From Gnetum montanum (lineage: Eukaryota > Streptophyta > Gnetopsida > Gnetales > Gnetaceae): a stretch of DNA of 64,000 nucleotides. Of this stretch, positions 1-11,744 are shown piece after piece. The notes below the pieces were generated by a model. The model was not told the origin of the DNA, did no database searches, and worked only from the letters and a program-made list of their open reading frames with translations. The position numbers and the translations under genes are program-made. The stretch's first letter is position 1. Each line of letters starts with the position of its first letter. Where the stretch lies: assembly GCA_015680685.1 (NCBI GenBank), contig MNCI01025409.1, positions 208,340-272,339 on the forward strand. Reading direction: 5' to 3'.

Positions 1-72
1 CCCTAAGATTCATTTAAGAACCCAATGATGTGAGTAATTTCCTATGTTCTACTTAGCGTACAAACACTTAGT
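1..72 (-). mobile_element. Internal leader of a Gypsy element leaving the window
   Basis: This stretch lies just inside the primer-binding site at 73-90 of a reverse-strand LTR retrotransposon, so it should be the untranslated leader ahead of gag. The rest of that element would lie to the left of the window. No coding frame is visible in these few bases. Confidence 0.6.
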
Positions 73-90
73 CCTCGGCAACGGTGCCAA
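73..90 (-). other. Primer-binding site, tRNA-Asp type
   Basis: On the minus strand it reads TGGCACCGTTGCCGAGGA, matching the 3' end of plant tRNA-Asp with two differences (usual form TGGCGCCGTTGCCGGGGA). It directly abuts the LTR end. This primer is typical of Athila-type Ty3/Gypsy elements, and it is the best preserved of the primer sites in this window. Confidence 0.8.
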
Positions 91-938
91 TGAAGAGTGG
101 CAAGGTACCCCTGCATCAACCATACGAATACAAGCGTTACGTGCACGATCTGGTTGAACTTCATAGACTAAGTGCCTACACACCTCATGGAACACTTAAG
201 GTTAATTATTCATTATCTTCCCTGACTTACTTGTATTTGTCACAGTGTATGGTTAAGTAAGTCTGAGGTATGTGATTTTTATAGCTTTTCTGTTTTATCT
301 CCTATGTTGATAAGGTGAAGGGTTGAAGAGACTAATGAACTAACTTTAACTAACTAACTAAGCCTTAATTAACCTAGTGTCAGCATCCATTCCCACTTAC
401 CATTCACACCTTGAACCAATGCAACCTTGGTTACCGAACACTAGTCGTTGCTGGGATCACCAAGCATATCGCACATGCTCGAAGCGGTCATACTAAGGCA
501 CTTAACTAGGAGAGAAGGGTTGAGAGAGATTTAATGACTAATAAAGAATGTAAATGATAAAAAATAAATAACAATAAATAAAATCCTATTTAGCCTATTC
601 CATGCACTACAAGGTTTATCCAAGAAGTTTGTCTTTATTGCTGTACACAAACTTGTGTTCAGGTACAATATTTGCTTGAATAAAGATCAATTCACTTTGG
701 AGCTCCTACTGCAGGCACATGGAAAATATTCTATCTCTGGAGAAGTAAAATTGCCAGAGTTTTGCTAAGGGTCTAGATCTAGATGGAAAATAAGGGAGAG
801 CTGCCTCTTATTTATAGACTTGGTGGCGCACTATGATATTGCATACGCGATATCGTGAGGGATGACACGATATTGCGTACGCGATACTGTGTGGGATGCG
901 ATATCGCGGCCCATGTGATATCATGTCCCATTAGTACA
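91..938 (-). repeat. 5' LTR of reverse-strand Athila-like element
   Basis: The inner edge is fixed by the primer site at 73-90. The sequence parallels the LTR end at 26757 base by base with many substitutions. U3 lies to the right: it holds GATATC/CGATATCG palindromes at about 830-930 and a TATA box (reverse complement of tatttata) at 809-816. The outer edge near 938 is a guess, since no partner LTR or target duplication is in the window. This copy keeps far more CG dinucleotides (gcgatatcgcggcc-like runs) than the other LTRs, suggesting a younger or less mutated insertion. Confidence 0.65.
809..816 (-). promoter_or_regulatory. TATA box of LTR
   Basis: TATAAATA on the minus strand, at the same place in the LTR as TATAAATA in the related LTRs at 13786, 20635 and 46626. 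It is the likely transcription-start signal of the element. Confidence 0.6.
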
Positions 939-1709
939 TGATGCTTGATTGTGGTACATTATTATGATGGGTTATATGCATGGTTATTAGATAGTCTGTT
1001 GATGATAGCTTGGTAGATGCTTAGTCTTTGATTTTGGTATTACAATAATATCTCAATTATACTTTGATTGTGTGATCTAATGTGATGTTCTTGATATGAA
1101 ATGAGACATAATAACCTTATTGTAGGTTTCTTAGCATACTCCACACCTCTTCTTCAATGTAGCATCATACTTCTCATCCATGGAACATGTGTAAAGGCTT
1201 TCAGTTAGTCTTGTACCAACTTCCTTTGTATGCAAGTGATGAATTTGAAAGCATAAGAGATCATAAGACCTAAGGGATATGATGGAGGATTTGGGTTCAT
1301 GCTGTTGAATTTCCTATTACATATATTTATTAGAGATATGGACTTGTATACTAATAGTATTAGACTAGACAACCCTTGAGATGTAATGTTTTGTACAATG
1401 TATATGATGTGTATATCGATAAAATATATGTGCTAAACATATTAATTGATATCATATGATGTTTATGTATAGTAGATGATTTGATGATGTACTAGCATGT
1501 TGGAGTTTGCACATATACATGTGCTGGTTTGCTATGTGCTTGTTCCATACATAGTTATGAGTATACATGGGGTTTTTATGGAGAATCCCATTGCTTTCCA
1601 CTATGTTTGTTTAATTTCCTAATGTTTTTCATGTGGTGACTCTAGTGATATGTTAATTTTGAATTTCCACCTAAGCTTGGTTTCGGTTAAATATGCAGGG
1701 TGTTATAGG
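939..1709. other. Spacer without recognised feature
   Basis: AT-rich sequence with stops in all frames. I see no domain, repeat boundary or RNA gene that I can support. Confidence 0.5.
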
Positions 1710-3300
1710 TTTCTACAAAATAGAATTATGACATGTATTTCTAGTACTCAAAACTATCAATTTGGTTTTATTCATATTCACTTGAAGACCAAATGAGTAA
1801 CAATAGTTTTCTTAAATTTTCAAAATATTTTGTACGCATTTTGCAGTAGTGGAGATCAATGCAACATTATCTATATAAAAAAAAGAATCACTACATTGAT
1901 TTGATTTAGATAGCATGACTATCTTGCCTATTACATAACCATTCTTGCATTTCATCAATAAAGATTCCAAAAAGAGCTAGAGAAAGTGGACAACTTTGCT
2001 TAACTCTAATTCATTCTAAAATTATTTTTTTTGAATTACTATATGTAATTTCAATAATCACTCCCTCATACNATTTTTTTGAATTACTATATGTAATTTC
2101 AATAATCACTCCCTCATACAATCTTTGAGCTACTATAACTAATTCTAAAGGTAGTCCAATTTTTGGCAAGCACAACCATAAATTTGTGTGAACCACTAGA
2201 TCATATGTTATTCCAAAATTAACAAAAGAAATAATTTTTTGTTGGGATTATTTTTTCAACTTCATGTAGTATTCAAGAGTAAGTAAGTGATCAATAGTGG
2301 AGTGATTTTTTCTAAAAAATTCTTGATACATTACCTTGTCTTAGTTAAATTCAACCCAAGAACTAATACTCTTTTCAACTAAAGTGCCCATTAACTTAGG
2401 AAAATATTACTCAGAACAATCATTTGATAACTATTCCAATTATTTTTATCCCCCTTTTTATATAACATGATAGCCTTATTAAATTTTCAATGTTAATCTA
2501 ATCCTTGATCCATTTTTGAATTTAATTTATATCAAATTTCTCTATGAATAGTAGGCCTTACCTACTTTAATAATTCTACATATAAATCATTTGAATCTAT
2601 AGTTTTTCTAGATGATAGCTTTTCAATACCCTCTGAATTTCTCTAGAGTAAATTAAAGAGATGTTTTTCGTATAATAATAATAGAATTATCATCTTCTCT
2701 TGTAAATAGTTCATTGTAAAATGAACATATATCTTGACTAGAAAAATTAGATGATAAACAAGATCTATGATAGAAACACCACTGAAACTATCTAAACTCA
2801 TTTTTAATTGTACAAGTAAAATATTCTTGTTGCATCATCATAAAGTTTCTACTCTTTAGTCTAATTAAGCATTTATATGTCTTAAATAAACTTTTTTTGT
2901 ATTTCTTATTCTCATCTTTAATGTTATGTCTAGTCTTCACATAATTCTCATCAAACTAAGTATTGTAAGCATATTCTTTTTGTGAACACATAACATGTTT
3001 AGTAAATGTAAGAAAAAATTGCTTAATCTTATTATACTATCCTTCAAGGTTTCATTTATTATGTACTACATCTATATATTTTTCCTTGACTATTAGGGTG
3101 AGTATACTCAAAATTTGTTTGTTCCTATTTTTTGTTGTTTGAGAAAAAATTTCAATTTGCAAAAAATAACAAAAAAAATCTAAATGATAATGGTAAGAGT
3201 CCACCAAATCCTCTTCAATTTTCAACTCCTTAGTAAGTTTCATGTCTTCATAAGAACATAAAAGCAAATCAATGATGAAGATTAAAGAAATCTAGCAAGG
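1710..3300 (-). pseudogene. LINE reverse transcriptase, inverted 5' part
   Basis: Read on the minus strand with frameshifts, this gives the middle of a LINE ORF2. In order: a linker with FSQTTKNRNKQIL (about 3150-3100), then STIDHLLTLEYYMKLKK (about 2308-2257), ISFVNFGITYDLVVHTNLW, KIGLPLELVIVAQRLYEGV (to about 2100), SCPLSLALFGIFIDEMQEW (about 1995-1935), and DNVALIS in the palm position near 1857. It ends at VNMNKTKLIVLST near 1720. These match conserved RT blocks of non-LTR elements. The piece stops where the oppositely oriented fragment at 3460-4200 would continue, so both are probably halves of one insertion. It cannot encode a working enzyme. Confidence 0.75.
2025..2120. repeat. Unmerged contig overlap around N at 2072
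   Basis: About 47 bases ending in ctccctcatac occur on both sides of the single N, identical apart from the length of a T run. A direct copy that ends exactly at an N is the mark of two overlapping contigs joined without merging, not a biological tandem repeat. Confidence 0.85.
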
Positions 3301-3459
3301 CCATTGCAAATGAGGAGATCACAAATTTTTGCATTTTAATCATTATTGATCTATCTTATTAATAGTGTCATCTGTTGAATGTTACACCCAATTGTGATAT
3401 TCAACAATGTTTAAACTACCAACATTATGTTATCATTGAATAATTTCTATTTGATATGA

Positions 3460-4200
3460 ACTTATTCAAATATTAAAATTTCTACAAATAAACATTGATT
3501 CTTTTATTGGAAATAAATTTTGGCATAGAAGATCATAAGGAAACTTTTATGTAATCTTATCTAACCTATATTATTATATGGGTGTGTTGCATGGATACCT
3601 TCTCTTTCTATACATAATTAGAAAAATTAGAGCATATTCAAAAATAGTTTCTTGTATGTGAATTTCAAGTGTAAATGCAAACTTATTATGATATCCTACT
3701 TCTAGAAGTAGATTTTCTTCTTCTTGAAATTGAAGCCCTTTGTCAATTTATTACTTATACTTAAAAGTTAAGTCATATAGAAGAAGTCAATTATGCTAAG
3801 GAAATAATGAATACTAAATAAGAAAATGGATGATTATATTAAGAAAAATTATGGTTTCACTTATGAAATATTATAATAAAGGATCTTCCATTAAATAAAA
3901 GGCTCTTTCAGAAGGCTATAAAAAAAATTCTTGGCTAAAGTTTACTTGAACATATTAAGAAATAAGCATTTTTATTTACATTATATTAGAGAAGGTTTAT
4001 TATCTCATACTCAAAACTATCTATTCTTAGTTATTCCTATTAATTTAAGGAATAAAATTGCTAAAGCAAGAATGAGTTTTCATAATCTCTTTATTGAAAT
4101 AGATCATTAAATCAATTTATTGAGAGAAGAATATATTTGTAGATTTTACATTAAGGATGAACATATATTTTTATTTTCCCCTTCTTTGGCTCAAATTTAA
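3460..4200 (+). pseudogene. LINE ORF2 C-terminal part, sense orientation
   Basis: The plus strand, with stops and frame changes, reads through the post-palm part of a LINE protein: KIIRKLLCNLI then ILLYG (about 3520-3580), LLLEVDFLLLEIEALCQFI (about 3690-3755), and KIAKARMSFHNLFIEIDH followed by DEHIFLF (about 4045-4175). The last block is the usual carboxy-terminal R-H-E and Cys-rich region of such LINEs. It is oriented opposite to the RT half at 1710-3300 and starts just downstream, in the protein, of where that half ends. The 3' end before the LTR at 4574 was not defined. Confidence 0.7.
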
Positions 4201-4568
4201 ATGAATTATAACATCAATAGTAATATGATTATTATTTTCTTTCAAATTACCTTTGTCTACTTGGGATATTACATCAATGATGTTTTCTACATTTTTCAAA
4301 AATGTGTTGAGGCTTTGTAACCATCCAACAAACCCTTTTTGATTTCCTAGACATAATAAAAATTTCTAGTTTTCACTTTTTAGTATGTTTTGGTAGAGTA
4401 CAATATCATGCTACCTCAAACTAGAAAGAGTAAGAATTTCATGATACTTTACCTAACCCATTAAAAATGTATTTTATAATGATTAAATATTTACATTTTA
4501 TTTTAATAATTAACTTGTACCTATAAAATTATGAAATTTTCTCAAGGTTTACATAATCTAATCATTTT

Positions 4569-4573
4569 ACCTT
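4569..4573. repeat. Target-site duplication ACCTT (left)
   Basis: Identical to 14528-14532. A 5-bp duplication is standard for Ty3/Gypsy integration. It proves that the LTRs at 4574 and 13660 belong to one insertion. Confidence 0.93.
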
Positions 4574-5378
4574 TGATGATTCATGATTTGATTGGCTCTG
4601 ATATCGGAGCCTAGACATCAAATACCCAATGTCAATGCCCAAGATGTGATGTTGAATATCCAATATCGCAGGGTATATGCTGGCCTGTAATTATAGTGCT
4701 TGGGCTCATAGTTTTAGATGAGTTTTGGATAACTTTTGTCATAGCTTAGTGAAGCTTTTCTAGTTTATTTTCTCTAGAGCTAGAATATTTTTTGAGTGCC
4801 TACAATAGGAGTTTGAGTGTGTACAAAACTTTATTCAAACACTAATGTACTTCAACTTAGTAGTGTGATGGGAATAAAGACAAGCCATTTTGATCATCCT
4901 TGCAACACTAAGAATAGATTAATATCTCTTTAATGCATTCATTATTCAAGACCTTTACTTTAATGCTTTTTCATTTAACAATTAATTTTTAGTTGTTAAC
5001 AAACACAAGCATGACCACTTTGGGCATACGTGTAGCACTTGGTAACTCAGAAACACTTAATGTTTGGTAACCCATAAGTGCTACATGCATTCAAGATGTG
5101 TTTGGAAAGTCGAAATGGGTACTTGTGTTAGGATAGCTAGGTAGTAGGCTAATTAGATATTAAATTTCTTTATCTTCCATTCTTGGGGTAGGTGATTAAA
5201 TTTATAAAACATAAAATGATAAAAAATCATGTACCTTAATTACACTTAAACCATATCTTCCACTTGCTATAAAAATTAGAGTACTAGAGAGCTATAGGTC
5301 CATGGAATTCAACTGGATCACATGTGAACACCTTAGTGATTCGTATGATTGGGCGTAGGGGTACCTCACCACTCATCA
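4574..5378 (+). repeat. 5' LTR of the Athila-like element
   Basis: 805 bp, TGATGA...TCATCA. It aligns to the 3' LTR at 13660-14527 throughout. It lacks roughly 60 bp present in the 3' LTR near 14355-14420, and its TATA region (about 4690) has decayed while the 3' copy still reads TATAAATA. U3 carries GATATC-type motifs at about 4600-4670. Confidence 0.9.
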
Positions 5379-5379
5379 T

Positions 5380-5397
5380 TGGTACCATTGTTGGGGA
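5380..5397 (+). other. Primer-binding site, tRNA-Asp type
   Basis: TGGTACCATTGTTGGGGA, one base after the LTR end. It differs from the usual TGGCGCCGTTGCCGGGGA only by C-to-T or G-to-A changes, several of them at former CG or CHG sites, as expected from methylation-driven decay. Confidence 0.85.
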
Positions 5398-5599
5398 CCT
5401 TTTAGTTGTTACATGTGCTATCTAGGACTTAGTGGAAATTATTCAAATCATTGGAACAAACCTTAGCATCATATCATACTTTTAAATTATGACAACAAAA
5501 TTTAAAAGCACATTGAATTTTTATCCATTAATTGAAAACGTCTTCTTCTCATAGGAGTTCTTCTCTACCCTAGTTTGATGGAGTACATTAGTTGGTACC

Positions 5600-7860
5600 T
5601 TAGCATGTCAAGTGGTATATGCTCATTCTAATGAGTATGTGTCTAATTTCTCCTACATCAAGATGAACAACTATGGTGGTGTGACCTGGAGGACAACATT
5701 GTGTTGCTGCCCAATTAATACGTTCCTATAATGCTCCGAAAAATGCTTATTTATCTGGGTCTCTAGGAACTTCATGCTGAGTAGGTTGTACAAGATATTA
5801 ATGCCTAGGATTATCATCCCATTGAGGCACAACATCTATGGAATTGATAGTTAGAACAACATCATAAATTTGTAAAGGGAAAAGGATTTAATGATTCCCC
5901 ATTCCTCCTATACCAAGAAGATGGTGGATAACCTTTCTCTAGGGGTTTTCCATTCAATGAAATTCCTCCCTTTGACTTCAGTGAAGGAGGTCAAAACTAG
6001 AACCTACAGTCCACAATTCACAGTCCTAATTCTAGTAAGAATGGATCCAATGACAAAGAAGGATCTAAAGAGGCAAGTCAAGGTAGGGATGTGGATAGGA
6101 AAAAAAATCATGATCATGGTCACAATCACTAAAGAGGTGGTAGCTAGCACTATGATGGTTCTGGTTCTCCTTCCTCTTTGCATTCATCATCATCATCATC
6201 ATCTTATTCTAGATTTGATCACAACTACAGGGGGCACGAATCTGATGAAGGTGATCGATGGGACTAAAATGATCAAAGGGATCATTAGGTAGGGCAAGAT
6301 TAAGGGCATGAACATTTAAGAGAGGTACATCACCATGAATGATGGGGTAGTAGAGGGCATCATAGGCACTATAATCATGGACTCGATGAGCCTTAACTTG
6401 CTACCCGAAGAATGCTTAATATCGTAGAGGTAGTATGAATTCCAACAAGGCATGTAAAGGATAGTTAAATTAAAAGGCTAGACATGAACAATATCCCTCG
6501 ATCCGAAGGAGGATATAACTTAGATCTACAGAACCATCTTCAAGCCTTTCAAGATGCATGTGCCTTGAAAAATATAGAAAATGAGTGACAAAAGCTTAAG
6601 TTGTTTCCATGGACATTCATTAAAGAAGTAGAGAACTAGTACTGGTCCTTAGAATTAGAATCTATCAGACAATGAAGTGCCATGCTTGAATTGTTTAATG
6701 ATAAATATTAGATGTACTCTAGAGTGTCCAACTTGAGAAGGTAGATCCAAGGATGGAAACAACACATGAATCCTTGGATGTTACCATTGGCCAATACTAT
6801 TCCTTAATGCACAGATGTCCTAGTAATGGTTATTCTCAACCAGATCAACTTTGCCACATTGTAGATGGGATTTGATCTGAAACGAGAAGAACCCTTGGTG
6901 TTTATGCCCAAGAGTGATTGGAAAAATTAAGTGCTTGTTAGATCAAAAGATTAGTTGAGTAGGTAGCTAAAGAGGAAGGTAAATTAAGAAAAAGAAAAGG
7001 TGCAAAAGAGTATAATCATGATCTTTCCATTCATAAGAGGGAGGTTTGATTCTGTGATAATGAGGAAGAATCATCACTTAATGAGCTAACAAATAAGAAA
7101 ACCTTACCACTCCAAAAATTTCAATTTAAAATTACAGCCAAGGTTGATTAGTTATGGGACTCCATGGATAACAGATTTCAAGCTATCCTAAAAAATTTTT
7201 AAGAGTCTAAAGGACATGATAGTGATCATGAGCACAAGAGGCTCAAGGAAGCTAAACGTGCCTATTAAAGATGTAAGGGCAAGATTGCTACAATAGAAGA
7301 AGTTGTTGGATGTGAATTAGATGATGATGGTGGGTGTGACGTCTATCAGTATGCACATATTAAGGGATGTTACCCCATAGTATCACACTTATAGGAGTCT
7401 AGGGTATATGCTTTGAATCCACGACTAGCACAAAGGAAAACACCTAGAAGATTGCCTTATCCTCAAGGAAATTTTCGGTATTTCTACTAGAAATAATATT
7501 ATTATCCAAGTGGAACTCTACCACAATCATATGAGTAGTATCAATAGTGGAAACAATCACAGTCATAGGCGTTGGCATCACCAAGGAAATAGTACCCTTA
7601 CAAACAACCTGATCCCTATGGGTACGACATTCAGCAATCTTCATCTCCATGTGACTCTTATAGTCACATTTCTACTTTCCAATCTCACTACCACTCTCCT
7701 AACACTTATCAAACTCATTCTTCACATGCATAGAGAAATACCACCTTTTACCCTTATCCTCCTCCTATCCCTACACATGTTCCTCTGTGTTCTGCACAAC
7801 TACCACCTACTCTACATATGTAGGGTGAACTACTAGCTCAAGCACAACAATGTAATGCTA
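5600..7860 (+). pseudogene. gag of the Athila-like element
   Basis: Reading across stops gives a gag polyprotein: a serine-rich stretch (six to seven Ser encoded by the tca/cat run at 6180-6206), then a capsid-like block DLQNHLQAFQDACAL (about 6520-6575), KLKLFPW, AMLELFNDKY and RVSNLRR, then a basic, proline-rich tail with LNPRLAQRK and PYPQGNFRY (about 7410-7490). The same blocks recur in the gags at 21548, 25570-26616 and 53820-54200, which confirms family membership. A zinc-knuckle-like remnant (YQYAHIKGCYP) lies near 7345-7375. Frameshifts and many TAG/TAA/TGA stops make it non-functional. Confidence 0.8.
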
Positions 7861-8099
7861 CTAGGATTTTTAACTTACAACCAACTCATCACTCGAGTGG
7901 TTTGAATACTCAATCAAAGAAAAGATCTTTTTTTCGACCCTGCAGTCCACCTAAGCCCTCAAATACACCTACAGTTGACAAACCTATTCCTTTGTCTTTC
8001 TCTATATCAATTTCCTTTGAGTTTCCTTCAAACCAAATACCACCCCAGATTCATACTATGATGCTTACTCACATTGTATCTAATTAGATCCATGCTAGA

Positions 8100-8546
8100 A
8101 ACCTTCCTAGGAAATTAGCTAATCCTAGAAGTCCTATTATTTATTTGCAAATTGTTGGGAATGAACTATGCAAAGCTCTTCTCGACTTAGGTTTTGGTGT
8201 CAATCTAATTTCTCATGAAATGTATACTGCAAGGAACCTACCTCCTCCTAAGAAGAGTAATATCATATTAGAATTAGTAGACCAATCCATTACTATTCCA
8301 TTGGAATTGGTAGAAGACATTGTGGCCACTGTCTATGGGTGGTATTATCATGCTAATTTCCTAGTGATAAAGGTGGAGAACTACAAAGGGAACTTCTCAA
8401 TCATCATGGGAGTTGATGCAAGCATGGGCATCAGAGATATTTCCTTGGAAATATCTAAAGAAAATGCATTCGAGAAGATCGAGAAGAAGCAAGTTCCATG
8501 CATTGCATACAATGATACACGGTGCAATTGTGTGCAAAACCTTTAG
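8100..8546 (+). pseudogene. Retroviral-type aspartic protease domain
   Basis: The 133-codon open stretch 8145-8546 carries LCKALLDLGFGVNLISHEMY. This corresponds to the ALIDxGASVNLI active-site region of Athila proteases, with D-L-G in place of D-T/S/L-G-A. The following FLVIKVENYKGNFSIIMG resembles the conserved VL.D..GD..IILG flap and C-terminal block, but ends MG instead of LG. It lies between gag and RT, as expected in a Gypsy polyprotein. Confidence 0.75.
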
Positions 8547-8999
8547 GCAATGAAATGAGCATCAATCTTTGCATGTAAGAAGTGTGCACTAGAAGCATAA
8601 ATTCAAAGGTGTCTATATGCAATAGGTACAAAATAGGAGGATACCCAATGGCTAACCACTAATTCTGAAAGTAGCACACTTTGCATGGAACTGACTAAAA
8701 GCCTAACATGTGTATATGTCACAAGCATAAATGAAATACAACAAGTTCACCACCAACTCCCTACTGATGCAAATGATGATTCATATTGGGGAGAGTTGGA
8801 AATACCTGAAAATTTCAAGCAAGAGCCCCTTGAACTAAAAACTCTACCAGCTAGCATGGAATATGTGTTCTTAAACAATGGAAAGCTCATCATAATCAAT
8901 GCAAATCTAACTCAAAAATAGAAAAATATGTTGAATGTAGTTGAAAAATGGTGATTAGCTTTTGCCTAGTCATATCCTAAACTCATAGGGATTGATCCT

Positions 9000-9760
9000 A
9001 GGATATGCCAGCATCACATCTACACTGATCTAGCCATGAAGCGAAAGAGGTAGCCATAGAGGTTATTACACACTAAACTAAAGTAGATCATCAAAGAGGA
9101 AATCAAACAATTCCTCAAGGTAGGGTTCATTTATCCCATTGCGGATAGTGAGTGGGTTAGTCCACTCATGATTGTACCAAAGAAAGGAGGTAAGTAGCAT
9201 GTCTGCATCAATTTTTGATTGCTAAATATGGCAACATTAAAGTACCATTTTTCATTGTCATTTGTTGATGAGGTGTTAAGAATAATATCTAGGCATTACT
9301 ACTATAGCTTTCTAGATGGTTATAGTGGCTATAACCAAATTCAAATTGCATCAGAGAACTAGGCCAAGACAACATTCATGAGTCCCTGGGGGCATTTTGT
9401 ATATCATAAGATGCCATTTGTTTTGTGCAATGCCCTTGCTACATTCCAATGCCTTGTTTTAAGCATTTTTTCAACAACAGATCAGTAGTGGTATGGAAGT
9501 CTTTATGGATGACTTCTTCACCTATGGAGCTACATTTGAGCAAGCCCTAGACTACCTTGAGCAAGTATTGAAATGATGTGTTGAGACAAACCTCAAGCTC
9601 AACTAGCAAAAGCGTCATCCAATGGTCTAGGAAGTCATTCTATTGGGGCATCGAATCTCGCAAGAAAGAATTGAGATAGACCTTGAGAAAATAAGGGTCA
9701 TCTAAGGAATAACCCATCAACTAGAAACTATCAAAGATGTTTGATCATTCCTTGGATAGA
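9000..9760 (+). pseudogene. Reverse transcriptase domain
   Basis: With stops ignored, the frame gives SEWVSPLMIVPKKGG (about 9150-9195), YHFSLSFVDEVL, YYYSFLDGYSGYNQI (about 9297-9345), TTFMSPWGHFVYHKMPFVLCNA (in two pieces, 9370-9435) and, after a frameshift, MEVFMDDFFTYG at about 9493-9528. The last is the catalytic box (FMDD for the usual YMDD). These are the standard Ty3/Gypsy RT blocks in order. At least eight stops and frame changes destroy it. Confidence 0.88.
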
Positions 9761-9939
9761 TTGGCTACTACCAGAAATTCATAAAGAATATCTATAAGAT
9801 TGCAAAACTTTTGGTAAAGTTAACAAATAAAGATGCTTCATTCGTTTGGACCACATAATGTGAAAAGGAATTCCATCAACTAAAGGAGAAACTTGTAGAA
9901 ATGCCAATCCTACAAGCACCTAACTAGTCTAGACCATTT

Positions 9940-10305
9940 CATGTCATGAAGAATGCATCAAATTACACCTTGGGAGCTATGCTTATGTAGATGGATGATA
10001 AGAAATGTGCATACTGCATTCACTATGTTAGTCAAAGCATTGTGGGTGCACAACTGAACTACACCACCATAGAAAAAGAATTGATGGTAATGGTGTTTGC
10101 TCTAGAAAAGTTTAGATATTATGTGCTTGGATACAAGGTGTTTGTGCACATAAACCATAATGCCATCTACTTCCTAATGAATAAGCCAATGGTGATCCCC
10201 TATGTCATACGGTGGCTAGTGATATTACAAGAATTCAATCTTGTGATGGTAGATTGAAAAGGTATTAAGAATGTGGTTGCTAACCACTTGTCTCAGTTAT
10301 GATGG
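9940..10305 (+). pseudogene. RNase H domain
   Basis: The 88-codon open stretch starting at 9991 carries NYTTIEKELMVMVFALEKFR, then YYVLGYKVFVHINHNAIYFL and VIRWLVILQEFNLVMVD, then after one TGA the KGIKNVVANHLSQL block. This is the Gypsy RNase H with the phrasing seen in Athila elements. The usual D of the TDH motif is N here (INHNAI), so a catalytic residue is lost in addition to the stops. Confidence 0.87.
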
Positions 10306-10479
10306 GACAACAAAGAGGAGGAGAACCCACTATCTGATATGTTTCCTAATGAACTCCTCTTTGATGAAGCTATAATTGAAAAATTTTCCAATGAACTTAA
10401 ATGGTATGATGGCATTCTCACTTATCTTCTCACTTAAGAGATGCCATAAGGGTTGGACCACCAAAATAAATAATAGTTT

Positions 10480-11740
10480 CTTCACTAGGTGAAACACTTC
10501 ATGGAGATTAATGAACACCTCTACAAGGTATGTGCTAATGGCTTGGTTCAATGGTATGTCCCTGATGCTAATCAACTATGTGTTCTCCAGGATGCTCATG
10601 AAGGCCCTTGTGGGGGTCACTATGTTGGGAGATGCACAACCATTAAAATCTTGATGGTAGGGTACTATTAGCCAACAATATTTAGGGATTCTCACCAAAA
10701 TGTATGCTCTTGTGAAAGATGCCAATGGGATAGTGGAATCACTACTTGAATGGAGAGACCTCAATAATGCATTTAACCATTACAATCCTTCAACATCTAG
10801 GGCATTGATTTCATGGGCCCCATCACACCTATGTCAAATGAAAAGATGTACATCATAGTTGCTATTGACTATTGTATGAAATGGGTAGAAGTAGTAAATT
10901 TCACTAATTGTATATCTTCCATTGATTCTTAATTTGTACAACAAAATTTTATAAATAGGTTTGGTATGCCATGTGCATTAATTTCTAATAATGAAACCCA
11001 CATTACATGCACTACGTTTTGGAAGCTTGTGTAACGCTTGGAAGTTGAATAGAAACTCACAACACCCTACCACCCCCAAGCCAATGGTCAAGCTGAGGTT
11101 ACCAATAGGAAAATCACAAACATTCTAACAAGAATCATCAGCAAATATAGGAAATACTAGAGCATGAAACTCAACGATGCCCTTTGGACCTACCGCTAAA
11201 CATGGAAACTTCCTATAGGCTACTCTTCCTATGAGCTTGTGTATGGAAAATTACCAACACTTCCTATTCAATCCAAGCTCCATATACTTTCAACAACCTA
11301 TGACCTTGACCTTGAGTTGATTTTAGCACAAAAATAGCAATTAATGAATCTCAACTTGCTAGACAAAAATTGATTAGTAGCCCTATCATCTAATGAGCTA
11401 CACAAAGCATTCAACAAAAAGGACCATGACCTTAAAATAAGGAAAGTTAGACTTCAACCAAGAGATAAGGTTATCTACTAGAATCCCACACATATACCTT
11501 AACGAACTAAGTTCTAGATGTTGTGGGAAGGACCTTACATCATTTACAAAATGTTTTCTTCTGTGGCCATGATGATCTACAAACCTAAGAGCCTAGAGAA
11601 GAAACAGTTGGCCAACATACAAAAAGTCAAACCTTTCCACGAGCATAAGCAAACTAATACAAAAAATGCTTCATCAAATGAAAATCCATGCTCAATATTT
11701 TGGATCTCCTCCTTTCAACTTAGTCATGGGGGAGATGGCT
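10480..11740 (+). pseudogene. Integrase domain
   Basis: The HHCC zinc-binding region is visible (HEGPCGGHYVG with later CSCERCQ, about 10590-10730). The catalytic core follows: GIDFMGPI (about 10800) supplies the first Asp; ISNNETH (about 10980) has N where the second catalytic Asp should be; HPQANGQAEVTNRKI (about 11070-11115) keeps the Glu. The C-terminal part ends in LWEGPYIIYK (about 11521) and KVKPFHE. Many TAG stops interrupt it. Loss of the second Asp means it would be inactive even without the stops. Confidence 0.87.
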
Positions 11741-11744
11741 ATCC

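Noticed and set aside
5891-6292. 133-codon frame with a poly-His run
   Set aside because: It is a shifted reading of the gag; the proper frame gives a poly-Ser tract that matches the Ser run of the related gag at 47804-47828.
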